Of a DNA stretch of 64,000 nt, positions 1 to 12,723 are shown piece after piece (position 1 is the stretch's first letter; the number at the start of each line of letters is the position of its first letter). The stretch comes from an uncultured Lachnospiraceae bacterium (GTDB lineage: Bacteria; Bacillota; Clostridia; Lachnospirales; Lachnospiraceae), in the NCBI GenBank assembly GCA_900542015.1, contig UQLY01000008.1, positions 1-64,000 of the forward strand, read 5' to 3'. The notes under the pieces are model-generated. The model did no database searches. It was not told where the DNA came from and saw only the letters and a program-made list of their open reading frames with translations. The translations under genes were made by a program, and so were the position numbers.

Positions 1-3000
1 AGGTTCTTTCTATGGTGCCGTTTTGGTCGCTGACGGTCAGGATGTTGCCGTTGTTATCGTAGGTGTAGCGGACGGTGCCGAGGTCGTCTTTTTTTGCCGT
101 CAGTCTGCCTGCGGCGTCGTAGGCATAGGTCGTTTTCTCTCCGGCGTTGTCTTTTGTTTCCGCCAGGAGTCCTGCAGCGTTATAGGTATAGGTTTCCTTT
201 GCTCCGATGGCGTTGGTGGTTTCGGTCACGCGGTTCATGGAGTCGTAGCTGTAGGTGGTGGCGCCTCCGCCTGCGTCGGTTATGCCTGTGGTGTTTCCTT
301 TTGCGTCATAGGTCCGGGAGGCGGTGTTTCCTGCCGCGTCTGTAGCGTTCAGGATTTTTCCGTCCGCATCGTAGGTATAGGCGGTTGTTCTGATTTCTTT
401 GCCGTTTCCTGCTGTTTCGCCGTTTCCGCCGGTCAGGCATTCCACGATTTCGGTCACGTTTCCCATGTGGTCATAGGTGTAGGAGACGGTGTTACCCAGG
501 ATGTCGGTTGTCCTGCTTATGCGGTTCAGGGCGTCGTAGGTATTGACGCTTGTAACGTTGCCGTTTCCGTCCGTGGCGCTTACCATGTTGCCGAAGCTGT
601 CATAGGCAATGTTGCAGGTAATGCCTTCTTCGTCGGTAACCGAAACGGTTCTTCCCATGGAATCGTAGGTATAGGAGACCGTGACGGGAACCCCGTCTTT
701 ATAGCGGGTCGTGGCTGTCAGGCGGTTGAGGCTGTCGTAGGTCATTTCGGTGGCGTTGCCGAGGGCGTCCACGGTACGGGTGCAGTTGTCGTTGGCATCG
801 TAGCTGTAAGCGGTTTTGTTTCCGTTAGGATCGGTGACCTGTATGCAGCGTCCGTGGGTGTCGTAGCGGTACTGCGTGGTGTTGCCGAGGGCGTCCCGCT
901 CCGAGGTAAGGTTTCCTGCGCCGTCGTAGGTATAGCCCGTACTGTTTCCTTCGCCGTCCATGATGAGGATGCAGTTCCAGGCACCGTCATAGGTGTAGGT
1001 ATAGGTCTGTCCGTCCGGCAGGTATTTTTTGTATAGTTTTCCGTTCGGGTAGTATTCATAGCGGATGACAGCGCCGCCGGTTGTTTCCGTCAGGGTGTTG
1101 TGGTTAAGGTCATAGGTATAGATTGTTTCCGTACCCGCGGCGGTTATTTTCCGGGTCAGGTTTCCTGCCGTATCATAGGTAAAGGTATCTTTTGTGCCGT
1201 CCGGGTAGGTAACGGAGGTTTTGTTGCCGCGTTCGTCATAGGTGTAAGCGGTGGTTTCTCCCGCCGCATTGGTAACGGCTATGTTTCTGCCCGCGCCGTC
1301 GTAGGTATAGGTTTCGGTCTTTGTGCTGCCGTCGGGCGCGGTAAGGGTGGTTTTTACGGTCTGTCCCAGGTCGTCGTAGGTGTAGGATGTAACGGTGCCG
1401 TCGGCTTCCGTTTTGCCGAGGAGTTCGCCCGCCTGGTTATAATTATACAGCGTTTCGTTACCCTGTGCATCCGTTTTTTTGACCACGTTTCCGTAACTGT
1501 CATGTTCAAAAGTTGTTTTGTTTCCTGCGGCGTCGGTCTGGCTGGTCAGGATTCCGTCCGTATATTCGTACTGCAAGGTTCCTTTTCCGTCGGTGATCTG
1601 GCGGATCAGGTTCCCGTTTTGGTCGTAGACGTAACGGGTAACTTCGCCGAGGGGGCTGACGCTGCGGATGATTCGGTTTTTTTCATCGTAGGCATAGGTT
1701 GTCCCGTTTCCGGTTCTGTCATAGATGCGGATCGGGTTGCCGTTTTGGTCGTAGTCTGTGTATGTAATGTTGCCGAGGGCGTCATAGGTTCTGATCAAGT
1801 TGTCGTTTTCATCGTATTGGTACATGACGGTATTTCCCATAGGGTCGGTTTCGTCGAGGAGATTGCCGTTTTGGTCGTATAGGTATTCGGTTTCGGCTCC
1901 GTCTATGTCTTTTGTACGGATTTTCTGTCCTTTTTCATCTGTTTCGATTTCCATGCTTCCGCCGGCTCCGTCGTTGATTCTGACCAGGACGCCGCCGCTT
2001 GGGGTATCTTCATAGGATAAGGTCATGGTTCCCGCTTTTCCGGATTCTTTCTGGGTCAGGATTCTACCTTCGTTATCGTAGGTATTGTGAAGATAGGTCA
2101 GTCCCATGGCGTTTGTTGCATTTACCATATGGTGTTCCAGATCGTAGCCGTAAGCGGAGCGTTTTCCATCGGCGCCTGTAATGGCGGTCAGGTTGCCGTT
2201 TTGATGTTCCAGGGTCACGGTCCTGCCCCGGTTGTCCGTAACGGAGCTGATATAACCTTCCGAATCATAGGTCACGGTCAAAGTATCCTCCGTAATATCA
2301 TCCTGAATCGTCATAAAGCCGTCCCCATAGGATACGGATACGCTTTTTCCGCTGATATCGTTCATTCTGACCAGACGTCCGTCTGTATCAAAGTCATAAA
2401 AGCTGCCGTCGGATACGTTTACTTTGTAGCCGCTTTCGCTCTTTTGGATATTCCAGCCTTCCATGGCGCTGTCCGTAGGGTAATAGGTTCCGGTGTATTC
2501 GGTCTGTCCGTCCAAGGCGATCGTATCATCGACAAGCGTCCCATAGGAGATATTCGCATCGGCTTCCTCGTTGATAAAATTTGCCCTGGTATGGCTGTCC
2601 AGGCGAAGGGTCAGATAACTTCCGTAATCCTCGATCCGCTGTTCGTAATCATGGCTCCAGCCGTATCCCGCTTCTCCCTCATAACCTGCAAGCATGGAAT
2701 TATAATTTAAGTCAAGGGAAAGGGCGCTGCCCCCGTTTAAGCTGATGGTAGAAAGATCCTGTAAAAAGGCGCCCGTAGTCATATCCACCGGATCTCCCAT
2801 GAGTTCGTCAAACTCCTCCCGGCTTGTATAGTCTCTTGCCCTTCCCACCAGCATGACATATTTGTAAATATGGCTGCCAATGGGTTTACAGGTGACTTCC
2901 ACGCCGGTATTTTCGCCTTCCAGCACCGTAACAAGGCGTTTTATTAAAGCAAAGTATGTATCCTCGCTGTAGTGTTCTCCCATCCGCCTGCAATAAGTCG

Positions 3001-6000
3001 CATAAATGGTTTCCCCGGGCGCCAGTACGCCCACGTCGATGACGTCTCCTCCATAGAGCACAGGCAGTTGGCGGCATTTTGCGGCGGATGCGGAACGGTA
3101 AGTCTTTCCTCCTGTTCTGATATCCCGTATTAGTTGTCCGGTATAATAATCTTTGATAAATACCTCGTTTATTTGGGTAGACTGCACATATTCTCCCAGA
3201 GTCGTCGTCAGGTTATAAAAATTCCGATTGGATTCATTCTTGATCTGAATCTGTATATAATAGTTTTCTCCGGGATAATAAGCGTCCTCAGGATATACAT
3301 AAATATGAAGTCCTTCTCCGGCAGGCACTTCACATTCCATCTGCGCCTCAAACTGCGCGTCGATATCCGCTTCAAAAGGCTGCAATACACCATGGAAGGA
3401 AGCGGAAAGGTCAAAAGTTCCCGTCCGGTCTCCTTTTACCACCCAGGAAGCGGACGCGCTTTCCTGCCCGTGAATATCTTCTAAAGGCGTATTTAAGGTT
3501 TGTCCCGATTTTAACGAAGCAAGGCTCATACCATCGGGAAGATTCAAGGTCGCCGAAGCATTGGTAACCGTATAACCGCTGTCCGCGTTGTTGATAATTC
3601 CAAGCTCTACGTCATACATGTCCTTCAGCCAGCTGACGGACTGGGTCGTCTGAAGGTAAGTAATTCCCACATAATCGCCGGATAAATCGGGTCTGTCATC
3701 GTTTTTCTCCGTAACCAGTTCCACACGGATTCCGCTGTTGTTTTGAGAATAATATCCGACAGGCTTACCGTTGTCAGTGCTTCCCGGACGATGCAGATCG
3801 TCAATGCTGTCCGTCAGTTCTATTACCACCGGCAGCGGACAGGATGCAAACCACAATTCCGTTTTAAACGTAAAAGTATGATAATTCTCCGGCGCGGTCA
3901 GATCCACGCCTTTTTCGATCAGTTCGTCAAGCTCCATACGCTCTACGGTCATTTCCCCGGTTACCACTTCCCCCTTTGCCAGAGTAACGGTTTCCTCAAG
4001 CGTTTCATAATTGCTGACCCGCACGGTTCCTTCGCCCGGCAGATATCCCGGCGCAAAAGCGGCAAACTCGTACATTCCTGTTTTTTCAATGATCTGTGCC
4101 TCTCCGTTTACATCGGTGCGAAGCTGTATATGATCCTGCGCGCCGTTTCCGGTTCTCACATAGACATAGGCTCCGCCAAGCGCCGTACCGTCTTCGGCAA
4201 GGACTTTAACCGTCGTCATGCCGCTGTTGTCCTGATCCATGACCTGTACCGATCCGGAGGTCGCCGCTTCATTGCCCGCTCCGTCGCGGACGGTCAGCGT
4301 CACGTTGTAGACGCCTGATTTTTCATACGTATGGACCGGTCTGACGCCCGCCGCTTTTGTCCCGTCTCCGAAATCCCACTCATAGCGGGTAATTCTGACA
4401 TTATCGGAGCAAAGTGTGCCGTCAAAACCGATTTCCATTCCCGTAAAGCCAAAGACTGTTTCGGGAAGCTCCGCCACAGGCGCGATTTTATCCACATGAT
4501 TCGCATAGCTGTGCTCTACGGCGCTTTCACTGTAGTTATCATAAATATCATAAGCGCGCACCATATAATAATACGTGGTATCCGTCTTGAGTTCGGTATC
4601 GGTAAAAGTATTCTGGACCGTCGCCTGGATACAGGTGTATTCGCTTTCGCCGTATGCGCGGCGATAAATTTTATAGCACCGGAAATCCTCTTCCGTGTTT
4701 TCCGTATAGTTTAGCGTAATGCAAAAGCTTCCGCTTTCCGCGGTCAGCTCCGGCGCTGCGGGAGCGGTCAGATCCAGTTCGTAACTGCGGGTCACGTAAT
4801 CACTTTCGTTTCCTGCCGCGTCAACGGCTTTTGCGCGCACTTCATAAAGGATACCTTCCGAGAGTCCTTCCGTATCCCATGCCACTTCACTGTATTTTCC
4901 CCTGCCTTCGGCGCCTATCGTATCTATTTCGTGCCAATAGTCGCCGCCGTCCGCCGCCCGGTATTCCAGGCGGATTTCCCGCAGTTCGCAATTATCCGTT
5001 GCCAGCACCTTCAAAGTCTGACTGCCGCCCATCAAAGCCTGCCCCGGCGATATCCCCGTCACGACCGGAGCCGTTTTGTCGGGTTTTACCATACCGTATA
5101 CCTCGTCGGAATATTCGCCCCGGTTTCCCGCCGTATCCACCGCCGCAATGCGGTAAATATAGGTCACGCCAAAGCGGACCGCGGTATCCGTATAGAAAAG
5201 CGTCCTGTCCGCCGAACCGATTTCGGTAAAGATTCCTTCTCCTTCCACAGCCCGTTCGATGGTGTAAGAGGCAATATCGTTATCGCTGACGCTGTCCCAG
5301 GCAAGCCCGACAGCTCCTTCATACCCGGTAATCCTTTCCCCGGTCACTTTTTCCGGCGGCTGCCTGTCAATCACATAGGTATTCTCAATCTGCACGTCCC
5401 CGTATAGAGAATTATGTAAACCTACTGTATCCCATGCTTCAAAACGGACCGTCACCTCTTTCCCGGATATTTCCGAAATATCCCACTCATAAGACAACTT
5501 TTCCGTCGTCTCTCCGCCGCCTGTTACAGTAGCAATTTCCGTAAAATCATTTCCGCTGACGCTGTAAGAAAATTTTCCGTAAGCCACGCCGCCGTCGTCT
5601 TTTACTTCCATGGAAAGACCGATCCTGCTGCTGAATGCGGAAGAAGCGGGTTCGATTTTGGTAATGACAGGCGCAGAAGTATCCGACTTTGTCGTAACCG
5701 TCACGGGATCGGAAGGGATTCCCATATTTCCAAGAGAATCATATCCGGTTACCCGGTACGTATGTGTGCTTTCGGGACGCAGCTCCTCGGCGCGGTATCC
5801 AAGCTGCGCCGTTACCTCCCCGATGTTTTTCCACTTATCATCGATCAGTTCTTCCACAACAAACCATCCGAAATCGTCCTCCGACACGTCCTCCCATGTC
5901 AGTTGGACCGTCGTGCTGCTTACAGAGGGCGGAAGCAGGCGGATCTTGGCGATCCCGGTATTGTCCACCTCATATCTTCGCATAAACAAATCCGTGCTCT

Positions 6001-9000
6001 CATTTCCGCTTCGATCCTTTGCCACGATCTTAATATAATAAGTCGTCTCCGGCATCTGCGCCGTATCCCATAAAAAGCTCCCCGCATTGTCCGCCGCGGG
6101 AACGCTTGCAAGAGGCTCCCATGCCTCCTTACCCTCCTGCCTGATAAACAGTTCAAAAGACTCCACCAGGCGATTATCCTTTCCGGTTATGAAAAGCTCC
6201 GTCTCCCGATTGACCCTGCCCGAAGCCGGGGTCACGCCCATGACCCTCGGCGCCTGGGTATCCGTATCTACCGTAACTTCCGCCGTTTCCGACATCGGAC
6301 TTTTTTGTAAAAATGAATCATAGCTTCTCAGATAATAGCGGTAAGTCGTCCCGTCCTCCACTTCGCTGTCCCGGTACCAGGAAGTGTTTCTGCCGGATAA
6401 TTCCGCAAGCTTTTCCCCGGTTCCCGCGTCCATATCGACACGGTAAATTTCATATCCCGCACAATCCGCGCTTTTGCTGATATTCCAACTGATGATCACG
6501 GTTCCGCCGTCATCCTTTGCCGCGACTTCCTCCGGCGGTTCGGGCGCCCTGCGGTCTATGGTATAGGACACGGTGCGTTCCGTCCTGTTGCCGTCTGAAT
6601 CCGCCACCGTAAATCGGACGTCCGCATCGGTCTGCGTTCCGATTTTGGTAAGATCCCACAGACAGGACGCCGTCAGCTTATTGGATTTGCTTTCCATTCC
6701 CGCGGGTATCGATTCCTGAATGACGATCCATTGCCCTTGCGTTTCGTCATAATATTCCACGTCTACCTTATAACTGCCGCTTCTGCCGGAATCGTCCACT
6801 TCCGCCGTCAGTTTTAACGTCTTACCGCCGATGATCCCATAGTCCTCGGGCGTGACCGATACAATGGCAGGCATACAGACAACGCCGTCAACGGTTCCGC
6901 TCGCTGCGGATTCGTTGCCGGCTTCGTCGTAAGCCGTGACATAATAAGTATACAGCGTATTTACTTCCAACCCCTCGTCCCGAAATTCCGTATCGGCTCC
7001 TTCATAGACCAGCTCGCCGTCCTGTGATCCGTCGCCGCTTTTGCCGTTTTCCTCTGCCTCGTCATCCGTTCTGCGGTAGAGCCGGTACCCTGCCGTTTCA
7101 ACATTGTCCGCGCTTTTCTCCCATACAAGGGCGACGGCGGAACCGGTCCGGTATTTGACGCAAAGCTCCCCGGGCGCGGCGGGCGCTTCCTCATCCTTTG
7201 GAAGCGTCACGGTCAGCACCGGCGAAACGGCGGGACTGTTTTTATCCGCATTATAAGGATAGACTTCATAGCGGTAGGTCATCCCGGGCTTTAATCCCGT
7301 ATCCGTATAAGTCTTTTCCTTCGTCACGCCGATTTTTACCCCGTCCCGGCAGATCACATATCCTTGCGTTTCTCCTTTTTCATCACTTGCGTCAAAGGTA
7401 ATTTTAACGGAAGTAACCGTAACCTCTTCCTCTGCAATGCTGCTTACCGGGTCGGGTATCACGCTGCCCGGCGTAATATAAACGACGCGATCCGCAATTC
7501 TTTCCGGATTCACATACATTTCATAGGCGTTTTCCACATTTGCCGTCAGTTCCAAAGTCGCGAAATGAATACAGGAGGAAGCGGATATGCTCATTTTCTG
7601 GGTAACCGCCGGTCCCGTCACATTTCTGCGCCTGAAAATGGTATAGTGGTCCCCTGAGGCGATAAAATTCCTCTGTCCGCCCTTCTGGATAAAATTGCCC
7701 AATACCTCCAGCGTTCCGTTCGTCAGATATCCCTGGTGGTCCGTATTTGTCGCATAAAGGACGTCTCCTTTGACAAGCACATAGGAAACGTCGGTCATGG
7801 CAAAAAGTCCCGTTCCCTGTACGGTCAGCCCTTCCTCTACAATGACTGTGGCGCGGTCGGTAAAGACTCTGCCGTCCGTCACGATTTCTCCTACGCGGAT
7901 CACGCCGTCTCCCAGATGGAGTTCTCCGGTTACATACAGGGCGCCGCCGATCTCCAGATTCCCTTCAACTGCGCTGCTGCTATCCAAAATCACGCTGCCG
8001 CCGTAATATCCCCCTTCGATACAGGAAATATCTCCGATTACAATACTGCCTTCGCCTCCCGCCTTTTTCCCGGGATCTTTGACCGTACCCGTTATTTTTA
8101 CCTCTGACGCGATTTCCACACCCTCTTCGGAACGATTGGAAATCACGCAATCCCTGATCACCATCTGCTCCTGTCCGTCTATGCGCTGTTTCTCTCCGCC
8201 CTCTAAGACGAGGCTGCCGCCAAAGACAAAACCGTTGCTTCCCGTCTGTACCAGACTGCCCGAAAGCGCAATCCTTCCCCCGGTACAATCGCCGCTCATA
8301 TCCCTGCTCGATTGCAGGATACAGCCGCCTCCCACAATCAGTCTGTCGTCCTCATACCGCATCAACAGTTGTCCGCTTCCCTCTTCGTAAGAAACGCCCG
8401 CCTCGCTTTTTTTCTTTTTCTGAATCCGCAGATCGCCTTCTACGACCAGACAACCGTGATTGATCTCCAATTTACCTCCGGGCAGCATCAGATCGCCTTT
8501 TACCGTCAGCGTATGTCCGTTTAAATCCAGCGTATCGCCTACCAGCGTCAGACCGCCTTGTATGGTCGTATCCTCTTTTAACGTATAACCGTAAATACCC
8601 GTTCCGTCCCCGATTGTCAGCCTGCAGCCGTTTAAAATCAAGGTTTCCTTTTTAAACGCCTCCGCAGAGTACACGCCTTCTTCGCTGTAGTTTTGCAGTT
8701 CCAGAATACCGAAAGCCCCGTTGATATCGATTGTCTGTAAATGACCCCCGCAAAGCAACACTCTGTGTCCGCTTCCATATCCGTAGGTACTTTCATCCCG
8801 GAAATCACCGCCCACCTTTAGCGTGCCGGCGCTGAACTGATTTTTTTCGCCATCGTTTTCATAATCTCCCTGCACCGTCAGGCACGCGTTTTCATCATTC
8901 ATGATAATCCCGCTATGATTATAGATGTTTCCTCCCACTTCCACGCAGGAGCCGTCAAGCGCCAGATTACCCTGCGCCGGATAGCCGCCGCAGATTGTAA

Positions 9001-11781
9001 GATCCCCGCCGACGCAAAGACGCGTCTTTTCGCCCGTCACGCTGACCTTTGCGCCGTTTGTCCCGTCGATCTTCATATCTTTGCCGATTACCAGATCCCT
9101 GTCAATAACCAAATCTCCGCAGTTTACAATACCGCCACGGTAGCCGCCCTCCGGCAGCTGATCAACGGATGAAATCCCTACCATTCCCTCTATCGGACAT
9201 TCCTTTGCCGCCGCTGCAACCTCGATCTGCCCCGTTACGCAGGGCTCTCCCCGAAATTCCACGCCCTCGGCGCTTGTATTTGCAATTTCCAGATTGGCGA
9301 TATGAGAGCCCTCCGGGGAAGTCGCAAGGCATAAGACGACCTGTTTTTCCCCGCCGCTTAACAACAGCCGGTGCGTGCCGGAAGCCGGGAAGCTGCTTTC
9401 CTTTGTCGCCCATTCGTCCGTGCTTTCCTTTTGTACAAAGTCTCCCTTTACCTCCAGCGTCCCCGCCGTCAGCCGGCTTCTGGTAGAATAATAGGGCTCG
9501 TTGTGAATGTAAGGCATCCCCCGGGAGATAAAGAAATCCCCGTTTACCAATACATAGTCCTCATCCTTTGTCATATTCAGATATCCGGTGGAAGAATCCT
9601 CACAGTTATCATCCCACATGGTCTCCGGATTTCCCAGATAATAGCCGCCTTCCACGATTAACCTGCCGCCGTTTATGTTCATTGTCGCGTCCATTTGGAT
9701 CAGATCGCCCTTTACAGTCAGGGTATGCCCGTTTAAATCCATTGTTCCTGCGGTCAGCACCAGATTTCCGTCAACGACCCGGTCTTTTAAAAGAGTCTCT
9801 CCCGTTGTTCCCTCCTCGCCGAAGCTGGTCACCTTACATCCCGTATTGATCAGCCGGTTGCAAAAGAAGCATCCGTCTAAGACAATTCCATCCTCGCTGC
9901 TGTTTTTTAATACAACGGTGCCCAAATAAACGGAATTTGCAAGGGATACCGTCTGCTTTTCCTCGCCGCTTAAAATAAGCGTTCCTCCGTAATATGCCTC
10001 CGTGCGGATATCAAGATCGCCTTTTACCTCAAGAGTCCCGTAAGAGGTGTATAGTACTGTATTGCTCCAATCGCCTGCAATCCGGTAAGCTCCCGCTATC
10101 AGGGCGCTGCCGCCGTTTTTGGAAAAGGAAATGCCGGAATATCCCGAATAGTGAATCCTGCTTTCCACCGTTACGTCGCCCTTAACGTCCAAAACTCCGC
10201 CGTCCACAAAAAGATACCCTGCCGCATATATATCCTCATTGTCTGCCATCCGCACATTTCCGTCTACAACCAGCTTTGCCGCTGCCATGATCGTTAATTT
10301 ATTGTACAGATACAGATCCCCGCCCAGTTCAAAATCATCATTCAGATTCATCGTCAGATTGACGGCTATATCTCCGCCGTAATAAGATCCCCATTCGCTG
10401 TCACAGCCTGTTTTGCAGACCTTTCCTTTTATCCGGCTCTCTCTGTCCGATTCACACCTGCCGTAAACCAAAGGTTCCCCGATAATCGTCACGCCTTCCT
10501 TTGAGGTGTTTGTGATTTCAAGATTCATTAAATAAATATTTCTTTTTTCTTCCTGCGTAAACTGTAAAGTCTGAGAACGGTCTCCGCTTAGCAACAGCCG
10601 GTGCGTACCCGAGGTATAATAGTGTCCGTAATCGCCGCTTTCCGTCAGATATAGGTTTCCCTTCAATTCCATGCACCCGGCGCACATACTGTCCATATTT
10701 CTGCTTCTACTGCTGTCATAATAGTCTCCGCCCACATACACATAATCTGCATCCTGCTTCATTTCCAAAACAGCGTTTGTATTGCCGAACTCATAGCTGC
10801 CGTCCTCTTTTCTGATCCGGTCCTGTCTGCGATAATCGCCGTTTACAATCAGCCGCCCGCCGTTTACCGCAATCGTCCCTCTCTCCTGAAGGAGGCTTCC
10901 TTCTACGGTCATGGTATGTCCGTTTAAATCAAGGGTCCCTCCTTTAACCAGAAATTTCCGGATACGGTCTCATCCTCCGTAAGGGTATATCCCACCGCCC
11001 CGCTGTCATTTCCCATCATTATCTCACAGTTATTTTGCAAAAGCCGCGTCCAGCCGATACCGTCGCCGATCACAACGCCTCCTTCGCTGTGATTGTCAAG
11101 CTCCAGCTGTCGGATTATGGCGCCGTCAACCGCTTCCAGATGCTGCGTATCGTCTCCGGACAAAATCATTCTGTGATTGCCCGCCGTCGCAAATCCCTTA
11201 CCCAGAACGGCATCCCCCTGCAATTCCAGAACGCCGTCTGTCATCGGTACCTTGTTTTGGGGGCTCCAGATAAATTCGCCCGCTACGAGCATATAGTCAT
11301 CCGGTCCGTCAAGCACGAGATAACCGCCAGAATCGGAATACCCCGCCGGTTCCTGCGGAATCAGCAAATGATAATCTCCGAAAACGGAAAGTTTGCCGTC
11401 GTTTATAACCACCGCTCCGCCCGTATGAAGGAAATCTCCGCATACATCCAGCCGGAAACCGTTTAAATCCAGACATCCGTTTTCCACCGTCAGATTCTGA
11501 ACGGTCAGATCCTCCGTCAAAACAAAGCTTTCTTCTACGACCAGATCTTCCGGTTCCGCCGCCTCTGACGCGGTTTCCGGGGCTGTTCCTTCCGTCCGGA
11601 GTTCATTGACTGAAACCGCCTGTTCCTGTATCTTTGTTTGCGGCGGTGCCTGCGTCTTTGCCTGCACCCTGACACTTCCCGCATCCGCAAAAGCATAAAA
11701 CGGCAGCATTGTCACAATCAAAACTCCCGCAACTCCTCTGTAAAATCTGTCTCTTTTTAACTTCTTTTGTATCTTTTTCAT
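1..11781 (-). CDS. Giant exported RHS/FN3 repeat protein, C-terminus off window, one frame change
   Basis: About 3,900 codons are visible. The start at 11781 (MKKIQKKLKRD) gives a signal peptide with core VLIVTMLPFYAFA. Beta-rich repeats built on the phrase LDLNGHTLTVKGDL follow (about 11500-7500). Next come at least six fibronectin III-like modules (about 7440-4480), a PKD domain (WDFGDG, about 4440-4230), a carboxypeptidase-regulatory-like module (about 4220-3930), an RHS entry segment with GDPVDMTTGAF (about 2815-2590), and YD repeats such as YTYDGAGNLT down to position 1. The zero frame ends at a TAA at 10924-10926 after 285 codons. The rest is open in the -1 frame, and the switch coincides with an A AAT TTC heptamer at 10951-10957. 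RHS proteins of this kind form large surface or secreted shells that often carry a variable C-terminal toxin; whether this one does cannot be seen here. The gene follows a small YD-repeat membrane protein by 38 bp, so the two are probably cotranscribed. Confidence 0.88.
10889..10957 (-). promoter_or_regulatory. Candidate -1 ribosomal frameshift signal
   Basis: The zero-frame codons GGA AAT TTC contain the heptamer A AAT TTC (10951-10957), which fits the X XXY YYZ pattern. After a 6-nt spacer, AAGGAGG (10938-10944) can pair with CCTCCTT (10889-10895), a 7-bp stem with a 42-nt loop. A -1 slip joins GNF directly to LVKGGTLDLNGHT, the expected repeat phrase. The alternative is loss of one T from a four-T run by mutation or sequencing error. 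AAGGAGG is also a Shine-Dalgarno-like string, so its pairing could be chance. Confidence 0.4.
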
Positions 11782-11819
11782 TCTGTTGTCCCCGCACTCT
11801 GAATCAATTCTTTTGTTCG

Positions 11820-12491
11820 CTAATCCTGTTTTTCCGTTTCCTGCTCCGGCGCCCGGCTTTTCCTTAAGCCCTTTCGTTTCGCGCGTTTCCTGCAATACAG
11901 GAAAACCGCCGCTATACCGCCTGCCGTCAGCGCCGCCAATACCCACCGGCGCGCGGAAGAATTTTCTTTACTATCTTCGTCGTCTGTACCGCTTATATCC
12001 GCTTCCTGACCCGTGCTTTCCATAGGAGCGCCCGCCCCGTCTTTTTCAAAAGCGGCTGCGTCCCCGGATTCCGCCCGGTTTCCCGCAGGCGCATCCTCTG
12101 TGGGGCTTCCTGCCGGAAAATCCTCCTCCGGCGGCACTTCGTCTGTCTGTCCGCTGTCGGACTGCACTCCGTCGGCATGCCCGCCGTCAGACGGCGCTCC
12201 ATTTGCCTGTCCGCCGCCAGGTTGCTCTTTTGTCTGTCCTTCATCTGCCGTTTCCTCCTCAAACGGCTTTTCTCCCTGCGCCGTGCCGGTTGTCCCCGTC
12301 ATATTCCCATTGGAATCATAAGTATAAGTCACGCTTTTGCCGTCTTCATAAACGACTCCCGTCACTCTTCCCAAACTGTCATATTCGTAGACAGCGCCAT
12401 AAACAAAATGATTTTGTATCAGGAAAAAAAGTCCCGCCGCAACGAACGCGGTCATGGATATCAGATTCTTTTTGATGTGTCCCCTGCTCAT
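11820..12491 (-). CDS. Small membrane-anchored protein with one YD (RHS) repeat unit
   Basis: This is a 223-aa protein. The start at 12491 is set by GAGGGGG five bases upstream of ATG. An N-terminal hydrophobic segment (about residues 10-30) looks like a signal peptide or anchor. It is followed by one RHS-like unit (YEYDSLGRVTGVVYEDGK, then YTYDSNGNMTG), and then by about 100 residues of low-complexity Gly/Asp/Glu/Gln/Pro-rich linker. Near the C-terminus is a membrane helix (WVLAALTAGGIAAVFLYC) and a basic tail. The layout suggests a type I membrane protein displaying the YD unit outside the cell. It lies 38 bp upstream of the giant RHS gene and shares its repeat type, so it may anchor, nucleate or chaperone that protein. 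That role is inference; I know of no named family with this architecture. Confidence 0.75.
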   Translation of the reverse strand: MSRGHIKKNLISMTAFVAAGLFFLIQNHFVYGAVYEYDSLGRVTGVVYEDGKSVTYTYDSNGNMTGTTGTAQGEKPFEEETADEGQTKEQPGGGQANGAPSDGGHADGVQSDSGQTDEVPPEEDFPAGSPTEDAPAGNRAESGDAAAFEKDGAGAPMESTGQEADISGTDDEDSKENSSARRWVLAALTAGGIAAVFLYCRKRAKRKGLRKSRAPEQETEKQD

Positions 12492-12522
12492 AAGTACCCC
12501 CTCGAAACAATTGATAAAATCC

Positions 12523-12551
12523 ATTATACTTGCGCCCCAGACAAAAGAAAA
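12523..12551 (-). promoter_or_regulatory. Predicted promoter of the RHS operon
   Basis: TATAAT (12523-12528) is preceded, with a 17-nt spacer, by TTTTCT (12546-12551) on the minus strand, upstream of the YD-repeat membrane protein. The -10 is a perfect match and the -35 is weak. Confidence 0.5.
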
Positions 12552-12634
12552 GCAAAAACGCACGAACGGCTGGTTTTCCGTATCGAACGTCATAAAACGC
12601 CGTCATCGGGCAAAAAATCACAAATAAAAAAGGA

Positions 12635-12707
12635 GCTGCCGCATTTATGGTTTTGTATTGATCACGGAAACACGCTTTGATCAATACAAAACTATAAATG
12701 CGGCAGC
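12635..12707. terminator. Long inverted repeat, probable terminator of the ABC permease operon
   Basis: Two 29-nt arms (12635-12663 and 12679-12707) are complementary with one mismatch around a 15-nt loop. The helix partly continues outward through A/T-rich flanks. It lies 17 bp past the stop of the ABC permease, both neighbours being on the minus strand, which fits a terminator. The stem is much longer than usual for an intrinsic terminator, so a small palindromic repeat element is also possible. Confidence 0.55.
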
Positions 12708-12723
12708 CCCTTCTTAAATCATT

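Noticed and set aside
23..5407. Long plus-strand open frames (for example 337, 260 and 207 codons)
   Set aside because: They are antisense shadows of the giant RHS/FN3 gene; repeated GNV/CSG-like composition reflects the complement of YD repeats, and there are no ribosome binding sites.
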